A DNA stretch of 64,000 bases, from positions 490,146 through 554,145 of the forward strand of contig JARCOQ010000069.1 in NCBI GenBank assembly GCA_029207755.1, in the 5' to 3' direction. Made by a program: the position numbers and the translations under genes. Positions 8,800 to 21,670 of the stretch are shown piece after piece. A model generated the notes under the pieces. It worked only from the letters and a program-made list of their open reading frames with translations, ran no database searches and had not been told where the DNA came from. How positions within the stretch are numbered: position 1 is the stretch's first letter; the number at the start of each line of letters is the position of its first letter. This DNA comes from Chamaea fasciata (Eukaryota; Chordata; Aves; Passeriformes; Sylviidae).

Positions 8800-9491
8800 G
8801 GTGTTTAAGGCAATTCTGCTCTTTAAGTGTCTTGCAATATCTTATGCAGCTCTGGTCATCAAGGGTGTATAAGTTCTTAGAGCCCCTAAGAGTCATCAGC
8901 GGGGAGCAAAGCCACGCATCTACTCTTCCCTAGAGATCACCTGCAGAGGTGATGCTTGACCAGCATACCCAGCTGACGTGCGCAGTGCCTGCTAAGGCCA
9001 TATTAAATTTTTGCCCACAGCGTTCACTTTGGAAGAGAACCTCCCCCTTATAAAAACTGCATTCAATGAATAACATTTTCTGATTCAAGAGTGAACTTAA
9101 AAAAGATAGAAAGAAAGGAAAAATCCAGCCTCCAGAGATTTAATTAAAAATTCAGGACCTCCAAATTGTTGAACCACTTAATCCCAACACCTGTTTTTCA
9201 CAGACAGGAGTCTCAACCCTACACGATTTCAGCTGCCCGAGACCATCTTTCCACGCTCTCAGGAAAGTCACAGCCTGTCAAGCATGCCTGTAAGACCTTG
9301 AAGGCTGAGTCTCCCCAGGGTGGTAGTGAGAAGGTCATTAGGGCTTGAGGAGTCAGGAGGATATCCTTGTCCAGGGGCTTGGGCATTTTTTCATCTGCTC
9401 CTTGGGACAGGAAGAGACCAAGGTTTCTCCATTTTGTTGCAGTGTGTGAGATTCTTTGGTAGTGCCAGTGATGGGGAGCAGCTTCTCAGGA
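8800..9491. other. Stretch between CR1 and next RING gene, candidate promoter region (unit 1; same in units 2-6)
   Basis: Apart from the TATA box and acceptor-like sites, no gene is visible. A frame at 9166-9348 lacks an ATG start and any domain. Its position directly upstream of a RING gene in every unit makes it the likeliest promoter and 5' UTR region. Confidence 0.4.
9049..9055 (+). promoter_or_regulatory. TATA box, candidate promoter of the unit 2 RING gene
   Basis: TATAAAA after a C-rich run (CCTCCCCCT), 476 bp before the RING ATG at 9525. Acceptor-like sites between them (TTTTTCACAG near 9204, TTTTGTTGCAG near 9441) would allow a 5' UTR intron. No transcript evidence. Confidence 0.3.
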
Positions 9492-9524
9492 CTCCCTGAA
9501 TTGCCACGGAGAACAGACAGAGCC

Positions 9525-9998
9525 ATGGAGACAGAGTGCAGCTGCCCCATTTGTCATGATGAGCAAGAGGGTGTTGCTTATGCCATACCCTGTGGCCATG
9601 AGTTCTGCATGGGCTGCATGCTGCGTTGGGCAGAGAAGAAAGCAGAGTGCCCACTCTGCAGAAGATTGATAGAGTCTGTCAGGTTTTCTCTGCGGGAACA
9701 AAAATACCTCGAGTGTGTCATCACACCCCAGGGAGAATCACCAGAGACCAAGAGAGAGGCAGAAAGATCTCTTGGCCTCCTGGATGGAAACAGCTGCCAG
9801 CGCCCAGGAGCGGTTCCTGTGCAAGGGACACCTTCCCCAGCTGAGCAGGGGCCTGCAGGGGCAGAGGCTGTGGGTAGCCTGCTGCCAAGGTCTGGGCAGA
9901 ACTTTTCCAAAAAGAAGAGCATGTTCTTGACCCTATGCTGCCCTGGCTGCGCCAGAGGCTGGAGGCAATCTATGGGTCCCAGCGGTGGCTGGCAGTGA
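9525..9998 (+). CDS. RING-finger protein, TOPORS-like, frameshifted tail (unit 2)
   Basis: Second copy of the 157-residue frameshifted form, with the 11-bp segment at 9899-9909. The start reads MET instead of MGT, and Ala is replaced by Val just before RFSLR. The unshifted downstream frame runs to a TGA at 10103-10105. An alternative in-frame ATG lies at 9471. Acceptor-like TTTTGTTGCAG and CTTCTCAG sit just upstream, so a 5' UTR exon is possible. Confidence 0.72.
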   Translation: METECSCPICHDEQEGVAYAIPCGHEFCMGCMLRWAEKKAECPLCRRLIESVRFSLREQKYLECVITPQGESPETKREAERSLGLLDGNSCQRPGAVPVQGTPSPAEQGPAGAEAVGSLLPRSGQNFSKKKSMFLTLCCPGCARGWRQSMGPSGGWQ

Positions 9999-12013
9999 GA
10001 GCAGAGAACAGCATCTTGTATGCCCTGTGCCTCTGCGGTCCAGATGGGGAGGTCATGGTGCAGGTGCTGCAGCCTCTCCTGGAGGAATATACAGAACCCT
10101 ATTGAAATGCTTTAGGAACAACTATGAAGCAATAACATAGAGCTGAGTTTGAGACAGGAAAGTGTACCAAGAAAATCTGGAAAGTTGGGGAGTTTTTGTG
10201 CATTTGACCGTTTGTTGCATATGCATACTTCTGTTCTGTCAGTAGTAGAGGTTGTAAAATTGTTTTTCTGTTAGGGAGTCTCCACCCCTATTCATAAGTT
10301 GTACTGGAGTCATCTCCTCCTTCCATGAGAAATGCATCAATACAATTCTCCTGTTTTCTGAATGTCTTGGGAATTGATGAAGACTGAAATGGCTAAGACC
10401 CGGTGCAAGGTAGACAGCCTTGGCTGGCAAGGCTCATGCTGGACATGGGCTTAAGGCAGGGTGAGGGTCAAGAAAAGGATGAGGTGTCAGTGCAAGACAA
10501 AGAGCAGAAACCCCAGTGTTAGGAGGGCTATGAGAAAGCCTCCAAGGGAAGGTGAGGACTGCCACTCCAGCATGAGAGGCAGAAAACCTTGGGTGTCGCT
10601 CGTGTGAGCATGCCTAGCTATTCTGGCTAGTTAAGCTTAGCCATAGGTGCAGGACAAAAACTTGAACTGTTCCAACTAACCCAGGTAATGCAGGACTATG
10701 GAATTCTTTGTATAACTAAGCAGTACTTAGGAAACGAGACTAGCAGCTGTAGGCCACCAAGTGTTAGGGACTGTACAAAATGCCGACTAATAGGCTGAAG
10801 TGTGGTAAGCAAATGTTTCCTTGGATGCCTTAAGAATTGACTTAATGAGCCAGCCTTCGCAATACTAGAGAGATGATGACTACAGAATTTAAAGATCCAA
10901 TGGGACTTGTGAAAAAGGATGCATCTTCGGGGCAAGGTTGATTTGGGAGTGAAGGGCCATGCGACAAACCAAGCTCGGCCACTCCCAGAGGGATGTGGCT
11001 CCCGCGTTACCTTCAGTGTCTTTGATGCTGTTGGCACAATTGTCCAGCAGCATCCTTTCATTTGTGGTGCAGCTCCTCAGTTCAGAGGCTGTGCAAGGAG
11101 AGAGTAGCCACATAGGGCATGATCCTTCACTTGATACTGTCATTCATCTCCTCTTCAGCTCCAGGTCTCCAATTGCATTGCTAAAGCTCTGGGCTGGCAA
11201 GAGGAGAAGGCTGCTTCCATCAGCAGCTGCAGAAAGTGTTCCAGAGAGCAGAAGGCAGAGCCCGAGGGTATTGCCAGCATGGGTACTTCTCTCCCATCGC
11301 AGCCGGCAGCAGGGATTTACCTTGCCATTTCTTTGCACTCGGCATCTTCAGCCTCTTTCATACAGATCTCATCCAGCTCAGAGAACGAGTCATGAAGGAT
11401 GTGTTGGTCATCCTACGTGGTCCTGAGGATGAGCTCTACCCACCTGGGATTAGAAGACAAAACTCCATCCTGTTACTGTGACTATCATGCTCACAGTCAA
11501 AGCGGGCATCAGGGGTGTACCAGGTCAGCCATAAACACTGGGCTAGGCCCTTACCCTTAGGTCTGTGCAGGCTTGCCCAGAGCCATGGAAGAGAAACACC
11601 TGTTTCACCTCTGCATAAGGATACACTGCTTTCTTCTCCCACACTTCCATTTTCAAAGGCAGGATCCCTCTAAGGAAGATGCATTTAGCTAAATTATGCG
11701 CTTAAATGGCCTGAAATTTAAAAAAAAAAAAAGAAAAAAGAAAAAAAAAAGTCACAAAAGGTCTGGAAAAAGGCGGTCTTGCTAAACAATGCCACTTTCT
11801 GTCAGAACGGCTAGCACAGCTAGCCTGAAGAAGATCTTATGCAGTGCCCATATAGCCCCAAGGAGATTAGTGAGTGATGTGGATTGCTACAGTAGTAGTC
11901 CTGCAATGTCACAAACTTTTTAAAAATCAGAATGTGTGTTGCTTTGAATTGTTGTTACTGCCAATTCTGTAGTTTTGGATGTCAAGCAAAATCTTGTATC
12001 ATTAGCACAAGAG

Positions 12014-12186
12014 TGGCACATGTTTCCCAGAGAAGCTGTGGATGCCCCGTTCCTTTTACCATTTGAGGCCAGCTTGGATGGGACTCTGAGCAACCTGGTG
12101 TAGTGGAAGGCCTCTGTGTGCATGGTTGGGGTTTGAAACTAGTCAGTCCTTAAGGTACCTTCCAATCCAGACCTTTCTGTGGTTTT
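12014..12186 (+). mobile_element. CR1 3'-end fragment (unit 2)
   Basis: Same fragment and endpoints as unit 1; one change seen (CCCCGTTCC for CCCCATTCC). Confidence 0.75.
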
Positions 12187-12260
12187 AGGCCTCTAAATTG
12201 CCCTTCCCCCCTGCCTGCAGCGGCCAGCACCGTGTCTGGAACATGGAACCAGTCCCTCTG

Positions 12261-12268
12261 TGACATCA
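12261..12268 (+). promoter_or_regulatory. CRE-like octamer (unit 2)
   Basis: Same TGACATCA at the same distance from the acrosin-like ATG. Confidence 0.35.
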
Positions 12269-12381
12269 GGCCTAGGGCCGAGGGCACTGCGGCAAAGCAA
12301 ATTCTGTTGGCATTACGTTGGCAGCTGCCCTGGAGGTGTCAAGCTCTCTCTCCTTGCAGCTGACTTGCAGCTGTGACGGCA

Positions 12382-14641
12382 ATGATTTTGTTGTGCATCC
12401 TCATCCTACTGGCTCTGTGCGGGCCTGCACATGGCGCCTGTGGGTAAGTAGCCTCAGGCTCTTTGGGGGCCCGGGCAAAGGCTTAGGGGCTTCCCTGTGG
12501 GTGCCCGCTTGCCACCTGTGGCCACAGCAGTTCCCAAAGTAGGTGGGAGTCTCCGTTTATCACCACTGGCCAGGCTGCTGGCACCAGTTGTCTAAGGGGC
12601 TAAAGCAGAAATGGGCAAACATGTGGACATCCCAGGCAGCTCCCTGCTGGCTTTGCAACCAGAGCCTTGTGAGGAGGGAAGCTGGCTGACCTTCAGCACA
12701 GCAGCAGGCCTTCTCATGGGACACTAACGACTTTCTGCTTCCAGACAGACTTGTGGGCTGCGGCCCATGGGTACTACCTTCAGCTCATCACGCGTTGTGG
12801 GTGGCACAGATGTCATGCCAGGGTCTGGGGCCTGGGCTGGGATCGCCAGTATCCGCTGCGTCTGGAAACCACCGGTATCTGTGCATATCTGTGGAGGGAC
12901 CCTCATCAGCGCAAAGTGGCTGCTCTCAGCTGCCCACTGCTTTGTCAACATCACAAAGTAAGTCGGACCTGGGCACAGGGATATCCCCACACCACCAGTG
13001 CATGCTATTCCCATCCCATTTCCTTGCATGTGCCTAGTGCCAGGACATTGCAGGGCCCAGCTGAGAGACTGCTCAGGGAGACGACTGGGTTCATGCCACC
13101 GCTTCCTAGCAGCCTGCAGCTCAATATAGCTCAAGCCTACTTTCACTCTGTGGAGTGCTGTTTTCCTCTCTGCCTCAGGAAGCAGAAGGCAGGAAGGGCT
13201 GGGGTGTTACAGCACGTGATTCTACTCGCCCTCACCCCTCTCTCCATCTGCCTTCCAGTCCCATCAGCGAGTGGGCCATCGTTCTTGGGGCCACCTCGTT
13301 GGGCCAGTCGGGCCCTGGTGTGGAAGTGCGCCGGATTAAGCGGCTGATTATTCATGAAAAATACATCCCTGACCTTGAGTATAACGACATCGCCTTGCTG
13401 GAACTGGATCGGCCAGTCCAGTGCAGCTCCACCATTCAGACCGCCTGCCTGCCTGGTCCTGCAGTGAAAGTGTCGGAGCTGAAAAACTGTTACGTTGCTG
13501 GCTGGGGTGACAGAATCGTGAAATGTGAGTGAGTTCCCATAAAGGATCTGGACCCTGAGGGCAAGCTTGGCCCACCAGGGAGAGACGGCTGGGCCTTCCT
13601 GACAGCAGAGTTAGGCCGTGGGACATATGCCTCTGGCCTGGCCTGCTGCCCAATGCCACACAGCAGCGACACAGCACTCCCAACACCTCTCTAGAGGCCA
13701 GCAAGCCTCTAGGGAAAAACTTCAACACACGGGCAAAGAGCTGCTGGGAGCTCATTCCTTTCTCTGCTCACAGCTTCAGGTAGAGATATCCTGCAGCAGG
13801 CCAAGGTGCAAGTGGTCCCTAACCAGCTCTGCAACAGTAGTGAGTGGCTGCATGGGTACATCTATGACTTCCACGTGTGTGCTGGCCAGGGCGGCGTTGG
13901 CACCTGCCAGGTAGGAGCATGCCGAGTCCCCCAGCCCCCAGCAGTGTAGGCAGCCTCATCCCAGCACCCAAGCACAGCCCAGCGCGTGCTTTCCCTGACC
14001 AGTTGCTCTCCCAGCCCCAGCTCTGCACTGCCGCTGAAGCTTCTGCCCCCTTTCCCATCCGTGGGTCCTTGCTCTGTGGGGTCCAGATGCTAACCCTGAA
14101 GCATCCAAGCACAGGGGAGACAGAGAGCCTCACCTGACAGGCCCCCAACCTGCTCCCAAGGGTGCTGAGGTTCTACAGGTTCCAGCACTTGAGCAGGGCC
14201 TTGCTCAGCCAGGAGTCCAGTTCTTCTGGCAGGGGCTGAAGAGAGTAAAGCAACCAACTCCGACTGCTGACAGGGGCACACAGAGGCACCTTAATCCTCT
14301 CTGCTCTGCTCCAGGGTGACAGCGGGGGGCCTCTTGTCTGCCAAGATAAGCATGCCGGCTTCTTCTGGCAAATTGGTGTGACCAGCTGGGGAGTAGGCTG
14401 TGCTAGACCTAAACGGCCTGCAGTCTCCAGCTCCACTCAGTACTACTACGACTGGATCCGGACTACAGTGGGAAGAAGGCCAGTACCAGGAATTACGCCA
14501 GCACCAGCCTACACCTCAACCCCTCTGCAGACACTACCTCCAAGACCAACTCAACCCTGTCCAGTTCCTCGGGCAAAGCTGCTCCAATTCTTTAATCTGC
14601 TGAAGGAGATCTTGCTGTACCTAAAGGGAAAAATTGTTTGA
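12382..14641 (+). CDS. ACR: Acrosin-like serine protease, 5 exons (unit 2)
   Basis: Exons 12382-12443, 12745-12957, 13259-13524, 13774-13910 and 14315-14641. The predicted protein is the same as the unit 1 copy; the differences I saw in coding sequence are synonymous, such as CGC for CGT at the activation Arg. All splice dinucleotides are intact. Confidence 0.88.
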
Positions 14642-14720
14642 ACGGCAAAATGGACCAGCTGCAGTTCAGGCTATAGTAGACCACAACCCTTTCCTTCTGA
14701 GTTCTATTAATTTGAATTGC

Positions 14721-14736
14721 ATTAAACGGAATTAAA
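14721..14736 (+). terminator. Paired ATTAAA signals (unit 2)
   Basis: Both hexamers intact, same spacing as unit 1. Confidence 0.55.
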
Positions 14737-15975
14737 TTGGAAGCAAACTCAAAAGGAGGTCTGTATTTTCTGCTCTGCGACAAATTTGCATCCAAATTCT
14801 CTAAAATCCCGCTGGCTTGATTTTGCCCAAGCAGTCCTGAACTCAGGGATCCCTTCATACTCATCTAGGAAGAATTTGGCTTCACACTCCCTTCCGTACA
14901 GATCAATGCCTTCCCCACAGCTATTGGTACGTCTGCAGCGGAAGAGTAGCAGCTGGCACCTTAAGTTTGCAAAAACAAGTTCAAGAAACACAACACTAGG
15001 AAAACAAGAGAAAAGAAAAGAAGGGTGCAGATGTTGCCCTGTCATCAAAAATGTGAAGCCCTTCATTCTGCTCTGTGCCCTAAGGATGGTTTTTGTCCCC
15101 ATCAGATGGCAACTGGGTTTTTTGGCCCATGTAGAAACCTAAGCAGTAAAGAGTTCATGCACTGCTATGCCCTGAACACCAACAGCCATCAAGCAAACGA
15201 GTTATAACAGCATGTGCCTGGAAAGGGGAGCTGTATTGAACGTAGGCCAGCCCCATTCTGGAGCTGAAGTTCCTGTTCCAGTCTGTAGTGACCACACAAC
15301 ATAAAGAACAGCTTAAGTGCAGGAGTGGGGTCAAGGAGCAAGCAAGACCAATAGATGGAGAATCAAGACCACAAAAAAAAAAAGAAAACAAACCCAAAGC
15401 CCCCCAGCCCATTTCCAGAAAAGTCTAGAATACTAGGCTGCACATGCCAACTCATTTGTACAAAGAGTGAGGAACCTAATCCCAGAATGGGGAAAACTTA
15501 CCTAGAAAAATGTACCACCACAGAGGCCGGGTGGCATTCTCTCAGGACCCTGGACACCTGTTGGCTGGATCGGTGCTGGACCCAGGACTTTAATCTTCTT
15601 TCCTCTCCTACCCGATTCCTCTTTCCCTTCTTCTTCCCTCTTTTCTTTTAGTCTTCTGTCTTATTATTAGAAGGTAGTGGCAAAACATATACCAATTGCC
15701 ATGCTGAGTGTGTAGTTTGTTAATAAAAAGCGGTGAGGTTTTTTTGGACCCTTTTGCTTTTTGCCATTCTTTTCCATCCGTGAACATCGACGAACCTCTG
15801 TTGCTCCCTTCCACATAGGAGTGGCGTGTAAGACCAATGCACAAACACTCCAGGGAAGGGAAGAGCTGCATCTGCCTTCTCCAGTGCCAATCCCTGGGCC
15901 AAGGATCAATTGCACATCTCACCCCCTCACAGCAGCAGTCTGTTGTAGCAGCACGTCTTTTATGATCCGATTATT

Positions 15976-16012
15976 GGCACATGCCTCTACCTGAAGGTAA
16001 GAGGCATGTGCC
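15976..16012. repeat. Hairpin (unit 2)
   Basis: Identical stem, bulge and loop. Confidence 0.8.
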
Positions 16013-16508
16013 GAAGTCAATAGCATGGATTTTCTTTAACAGTAAGCATGAGGTAGAGAGATAGAAATAGGAAAGAGAGGAGGGCCAGAGGGAGAGAAAG
16101 AGTGAGACAGTTGAAGTAGAAAGCTATCACCGCACTTGGATCCAGAAAGCATCCTCTTGCATCTTTTCTTCACCCTGGTCTTCTTGCTGGTGTGGTTCCC
16201 CCAGGCATTCAAACCTTTTTGCTATTTAGGCATTTTAGCCAACAAAGGAATCAATGCTCATTGGCTACAGTTACCCACTCAGAGTTGCTTCTCAACAGAG
16301 TGGCTTTGTTGGCTTTGAGTGTGGGTTCTTTCTGTCCAGTATCAGTGCTCCTCCAGTATCCGTTTTCCTCCCGCTAGTCTGAGAGCGCATCCAATCCTAC
16401 CTCACATTCCTCTCGGGTGGGTTAACTGACAGCCCAAGTTTCACAGAGGCATGTTCAGGGAGGGGGAGCTTCAGTTGCTGCCGATGAGCAGTTGCTTCTT
16501 TGGAGAGT

Positions 16509-18289
16509 TTGTCACAGTGGGCAAAGCCTTTCAATAATCTTAATGCATCTTGGAGGGGCAAGAACCTCTCATCTTTATTGCATAAGGGAGGGAATATAGT
16601 TATCAAAGATGAGGAAAAGGCTGAGGTCCCTAGCATCTTCTTTGCTTCAGTTTTCAACAAAAAGACGGGTTGTCCTCAAGGCAACTGGCCTCCTGAACTC
16701 GTAGATGGGGAGCAGGGAACAGAACAGCCTCTCCTGTTATCCAGGAGAAAGTAGTTAGTGACCATGTGAGCCACTTAGATGCTGACAAGTCGATGAGACC
16801 AGACAGGATTCATCCTAGGGTGGTGCAGGAGATGGCAGAAGACCTCACCAAGATGCTTTCCATCATTTACCATCAGTCCTGGGTAACAAGACGACTGGGC
16901 TGGCCAACGTGATGCTCATCCATAAGAAGGGCCATAAGGAGCACATGGGAAACTACAGGCCTGTCAGCCTGACCTTGGTACTCAGTAAGGTTAAACAAGA
17001 GATCATCTTAAGTGCGATAACGCAGCACCTACAGGACAGCTGAGGGATCAGACCCAGCCAGCAGGGATTTAGGAGGGGCAGGTTGTGCTTTAACCAACCT
17101 GATCTCCCTTTGTTACCAGCTGACCCGCCAGGTGGATGACGGGAAGGCTGTGGATGTTGTATACCTGACCTTCAGCAAAGCCTCTTACCCCATCTCCCGT
17201 AGCGCACTCCTGGAAAAGCTGGTAGCCCACAGCTTGGGCAGGAGCCGTGTTCAGAACTGGCTGGATGGCCAGGCCCAGAGACTGGAGGTGAATGGTCCTG
17301 CATCCAGATGGGGGCTAGTCACTTAGTGCAGCCCCCCAGGGGTCTGTGTTGGGACCAGTCTTGTTTAAATATCTTCACTGATGATCCGGACAAGGGGATC
17401 ACCTTGCAGATGACACCAAGCTGGGAGCAAGCACTGCTCTGTTAGAGGGTAGGAGGACTCTGCAGAGGGACCTGGACAGGCTGGATAGGTGTGCTGAATC
17501 CAACAATGGGAGGTTTCACAAGTCCAAGTGCCAGGTCGTGCCTTTGAATCACAGCAAGCCCCTGCAGCACCACAAGCTGGGGTTGGTGTGGCTGGACAGT
17601 GCCCAGGCAGAAAAGGGACCTGGGGGTACTGGAGACAGCAGCTGAACGTGAGCCAGCAGTGCGCTCTGGTGGCCAAGAAGGCCAATGGCATCCTGGCCTG
17701 GATCAGGAATGGTGTGGCCAGCGGGAGCGGGGAGGTCATTCTTCCCCCGTAGTCAGCACTGGTGAGGCCGCACCTTGAGTGCTGCGTCCAGTTCTGGGCT
17801 CCTCAGTTTAAGAAGGACGTTGAGATGCTCAAATGGGTCCAGAGGAGGGCAACAAGGATAGTGAATGGTCTGGGGACACATGTCTTATGCAGAGCAGCTG
17901 AGGGAGCTGGGGTTGCTTAGCTTGGAGAAGAGAAGGCTCAGGGGTGAGCGTACCAACCTCTATAAGTCCCCGAAAGGAGGGTATAGCCCAGTGGGGGTCA
18001 GTCTCTTCTCCCAGGCAAGCAGCAAGAGAAGCCGACAAAGTCTTAAGCTGTACCACAGGAAGTTGGGACTGGACATTGAGAAGAAGATTCTTCACAGAAA
18101 GGGTGATTTTGGGCATTGGAATAGGCTTCCCAGGGAGGCGGTGGAGTCACCTGGAGGTGTTTAAGCAAAGATAGCACATGGCTTTTAGTGCTGTGGTCTG
18201 GTTGACAAGGTGGTGTTGAGTCATAGGTTTGACTCAATGGTCTCAGATGGTTTTTTTTCCAACCTAGTCGATTCTGTGGTTCTGTGATT
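16509..18289 (+). mobile_element. Decayed CR1 LINE (unit 2)
   Basis: Same truncated copy, with the variant block GGGGACACATG...TGCAGAGC near 17873 and TTTAAGAAGG for TTTAGGAAGG near 17808, both shared with unit 4. Confidence 0.88.
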
Positions 18290-18539
18290 GGTGTTTAAGG
18301 CAATTCTGCTCTTTAAGTGTCTTGCAATATCTTATGCAGCTCTGGTCATCAAGGGTGCATAGGTTCTTAGAGCCCCTAAGAGTCATCAGCGGGGAGCAAA
18401 GCCACGCATCTACTCTTCCCTAGAGATCACCTGCAGAGGTGATGCTTGACCAGCATACCCAGCTGACGTGCGCCAGTGCCTGCTAAGGCCATATTAAATT
18501 TTTGCCCACAGCGTTCACTTTGGAAGAGAACCTCCCCCT

Positions 18540-18546
18540 TATAAAA
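18540..18546 (+). promoter_or_regulatory. TATA box before unit 3 RING gene
   Basis: Same motif, 476 bp before the ATG at 19016. Confidence 0.3.
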
Positions 18547-19015
18547 ACTGCATTCAATGAATAACATTTTCTGATTCAAGAGTGAACTTAAAAAAGATAG
18601 AAAGAAAGGAAAAATCCAGCCTCCAGAGATTTAATTAAAAATTCAGGACCTCCAAATTGTTGAACCACTTAATCCCAACACCTGTTTTTCACAGACAGGA
18701 GTCTCAACCCTACACGATTTCAGCTGCCCGAGACCATCTTTCCACGCTCTCAGGAAAGTCACAGCCTGTCAAGCATGCCTGTAAGACCTTGAAGGCTGAG
18801 TCTCCCCAGGGTGGTAGTGAGAAGGTCATTAGGGCTTGAGGAGTCAGGAGGATATCCTTGTCCAGGGGCTTGGGCATTTTTTCATCTGCTCCTTGGGACA
18901 GGAAGAGACCAAGGTTTCTCCATTTTGTTGCAGTGTGTGAGATTCTTTGGTAGTGCCAGTGATGGGGAGCAGCTTCTCAGGACTCCCTGAATTGCCACGG
19001 AGAACAGACAGAGCC

Positions 19016-19585
19016 ATGGGGACAGAGTGCAGCTGCCCCATTTGTCATGATGAGCAAGAGGGTGTTGCTTATGCCATACCCTGTGGCCATGAGTTCTGCA
19101 TGGGCTGCATGCTGCGTTGGGCAGAGAAGAAAGCAGAGTGCCCACTCTGCAGAAGATTGATAGAGTCTGTCAGGTTTTCTCTGCGGGAACAAAAATACCT
19201 CGAGTGTGTCATCACACCCCAGGGAGAATCACCAGAGACCAAGAGAGAGGCAGAAAGATCTCTTGGCCTCCTGGATGGAAACAGCTGCCAGCGCCCAGGA
19301 GCGGTTCCTGTGCAAGGGACACCTTCCCCAGCTGAGCAGGGGCCTGCAGGGGCAGAGGCTGTGGGTAGCCTGCTGCCAAGGTCTGGGCAAAAAGAAGAGC
19401 ATGTTCTTGACCCTATGCTGCCCTGGCTGCGCCAGAGGCTGGAGGCAATCTATGGGTCCCAGCGGTGGGTGGCAGTGAGAGCAGAGAACAGCATCTTGTA
19501 TGCCCTGCGCCTCTGCGGTCCAGATGGGGAGGTCATGGTGCAGGTGCTGCAGCCTCTCCTGGAGGAATATACAGAACCCTATTGA
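19016..19585 (+). CDS. RING-finger protein, TOPORS-like, frame-restored form (unit 3)
   Basis: A 189-residue ORF. The RING is at residues 7-45 as in the other copies. Without the 11-bp segment (junction about 19389/19390), the reading frame passes into EEHVLDPMLPWL, an Ile-Tyr-Gly segment, and a Gly-Pro-Asp-Gly-Glu then Leu-Gln-Pro-Leu-Leu-Glu-Glu stretch. I recall this region as typical of avian TOPORS-like proteins. It ends TEPY-stop, which I believe is shorter than the family norm. Copy-specific: Val before RFSLR, and RWVAV where the others have RWLAV. A TATA box lies 476 bp upstream of the ATG. Function beyond probable E3 ligase activity is not inferable. Confidence 0.78.
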   Translation: MGTECSCPICHDEQEGVAYAIPCGHEFCMGCMLRWAEKKAECPLCRRLIESVRFSLREQKYLECVITPQGESPETKREAERSLGLLDGNSCQRPGAVPVQGTPSPAEQGPAGAEAVGSLLPRSGQKEEHVLDPMLPWLRQRLEAIYGSQRWVAVRAENSILYALRLCGPDGEVMVQVLQPLLEEYTEPY

Positions 19586-21497
19586 AATGCTTTAGGAACA
19601 ACTATGAAGCAATAACATAGAGCTGAGTTTGAGACAGGAAAGTGTACCAAGAAAATCTGGAAAGTTGGGGAGTTTTTGTGCATTTGACCGTTTGTTGCAT
19701 ATGCATACTTCTGTTCTGTCAGTAGTAGAGGTTGTAAAATTGTTTTTCTGTTAGGGAGTCTCCACCCCTATTCATAAGTTGTACTGGAGTCATCTCCTCC
19801 TTCCATGAGAAATGCATCAATACAATTCTCCTGTTTTTTGAATGTCTTGGGAATTGATGAAGACTGAAATGGCTAAGACCCGGTGCAAGGTAGACAGCCT
19901 TGGCTGGCAAGGCTCATGCTGGACATGGGCTTAAGGCAGGGTGAGGGTCAAGAAAAGGATGAGGTGTCAGTGCAAGACAAAGAGCAGAAACCCCAGTGTT
20001 AGGAGGGCTATGAGAAAGCCTCCAAGGGAAGGTGAGGACTGCCACTCCAGCATGAGAGGCAGAAAACCTTGGGTGTCGCTCGTGTGAGCATGCCTAGCTA
20101 TTCTGGCTAGTTAAGCTTAGCCATAGGTGCAGGACAAAAACTTGAACTGTTCCAACTAACCCAGGTAATGCAGGACTATGGAATTCTTTGTATAACTAAG
20201 CAGTACTTAGGAAACGAGACTAGCAGCTGTAGGCCACCAAGTGTTAGGGACTGTACAAAATGCCGACTAATAGGCTGAAGTGTGGTAAGCAAATGTTTCC
20301 TTGGATGCCTTAAGAATTGACTTAATGAGCCAGCCTTCGCAATACTAGAGAGATGATGACTACAGAATTTAAAGATCCAATGGGACTTGTGAAAAAGGAT
20401 GCATCTTCGGGGCAAGGTTGATTTGGGAGTGAAGGGCCATGCGACAAACCAAGCTCGGCCACTCCCAGAGGGATGTGGCTCCCGCGTTACCTTCAGTGTC
20501 TTTGATGCTGTTGGCACAATTGTCCAGCAGCATCCTTTCATTTGTGGTGCAGCTCCTCAGTTCAGAGGCTGTGCAAGGAGAGAGTAGCCACATAGGGCAT
20601 GATCCTTCACTTGATACTGTCATTCATCTCCTCTTCAGCTCCAGGTCTCCAATTGCATTGCTAAAGCTCTGGGCTGGCAAGAGGAGAAGGCTGCTTCCAT
20701 CAGCAGCTGCAGAAAGTGTTCCAGAGAGCAGAAGACAGAGCCCGAGGGTATTGCCAGCATGGGTACTTCTCTCCCATCGCAGCCGGCAGCAGGGATTTAC
20801 CTTGCCATTTCTTTGCACTCGGCATCTTCAGCCTCTTTCATACAGATCTCATCCAGCTCAGAGAACGAGTCATGAAGGATGTGTTGGTCATCCTACGTGG
20901 TCCTGAGGATGAGCTCTACCCACCTGGGATTAGAAGACAAAACTCCATCCTGTTACTGTGACTATCATGCTCACAGTCAAAGCGGGCATCAGGGGTGTAC
21001 CAGGTCAGCCATAAACACTGGGCTAGGCCCTTACCCTTAGGTCTGTGCAGGCTTGCCCAGAGCCATGGAAGAGAAACACCTGTTTCACCTCTGCATAAGG
21101 ATACACTGCTTTCTTCTCCCACACTTCCATTTTCAAAGGCAGGATCCCTCTAAGGAAGATGCATTTAGCTAAATTATGCGCTTAAATGGCCTGAAATTTA
21201 AAAAAAAAAAAAAGAAAAAAGAAAAAAAAAAAAAGTCACAAAAGGTCTGGAAAAAGGCGGTCTTGCTAAACAATGCCACTTTCTCTCAGAACGGCTAGCA
21301 CAGCTAGCCTGAAGAAGATCTTATGCAGTGCCCATATAGCCCCAAGGAGATTAGTGAGTGATGTGGATTGCTACAGTAGTAGTCCTGCAATGTCACAAAC
21401 TTTTTAAAAATCAGAATGTGTGTTGCTTTGAATTGTTGTTACTGCCAATTCTGTAGTTTTGGATGTCAAGCAAAATCTTGTATCATTAGCACAAGAG

Positions 21498-21670
21498 TGG
21501 CACATGTTTCCCAGAGAAGCTGTGGATGCCCCATTCCTTTTACCATTTGAGGCCAGCTTGGATGGGACTCTGAGCAACCTGGTGTAGTGGAAGGCCTCTG
21601 TGTGCATGGTTGGGGTTTGAAACTAGTCAGTCCTTAAGGTACCTTCCAATCCAGACCTTTCTGTGGTTTT
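21498..21670 (+). mobile_element. CR1 3'-end fragment (unit 3)
   Basis: Same fragment and endpoints. Confidence 0.75.

Larger units (their letters stand above)
1..9491 (+). repeat. Tandem unit 1 (9491 bp)
   Basis: First complete unit of the head-to-tail array. The phase point is arbitrary, set where the window opens, 33 bases before the RING-finger ATG. Order inside: RING gene, CR1 3' fragment, acrosin-like gene, LTR-like stretch, hairpin, CR1 RT remnant, TATA box. It shares the 11-bp segment in the RING gene with unit 2, but shares several single-base and indel markers in its last 4 kb with unit 3. Confidence 0.97.
9492..18982 (+). repeat. Tandem unit 2 (9491 bp)
   Basis: Same order and orientation as unit 1. 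It keeps the 11-bp RING segment. In the CR1 part (around 17873-17895) it carries a variant block found otherwise only in unit 4, and it has GCGCCAG rather than GCGCAG near 18470. Confidence 0.97.
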
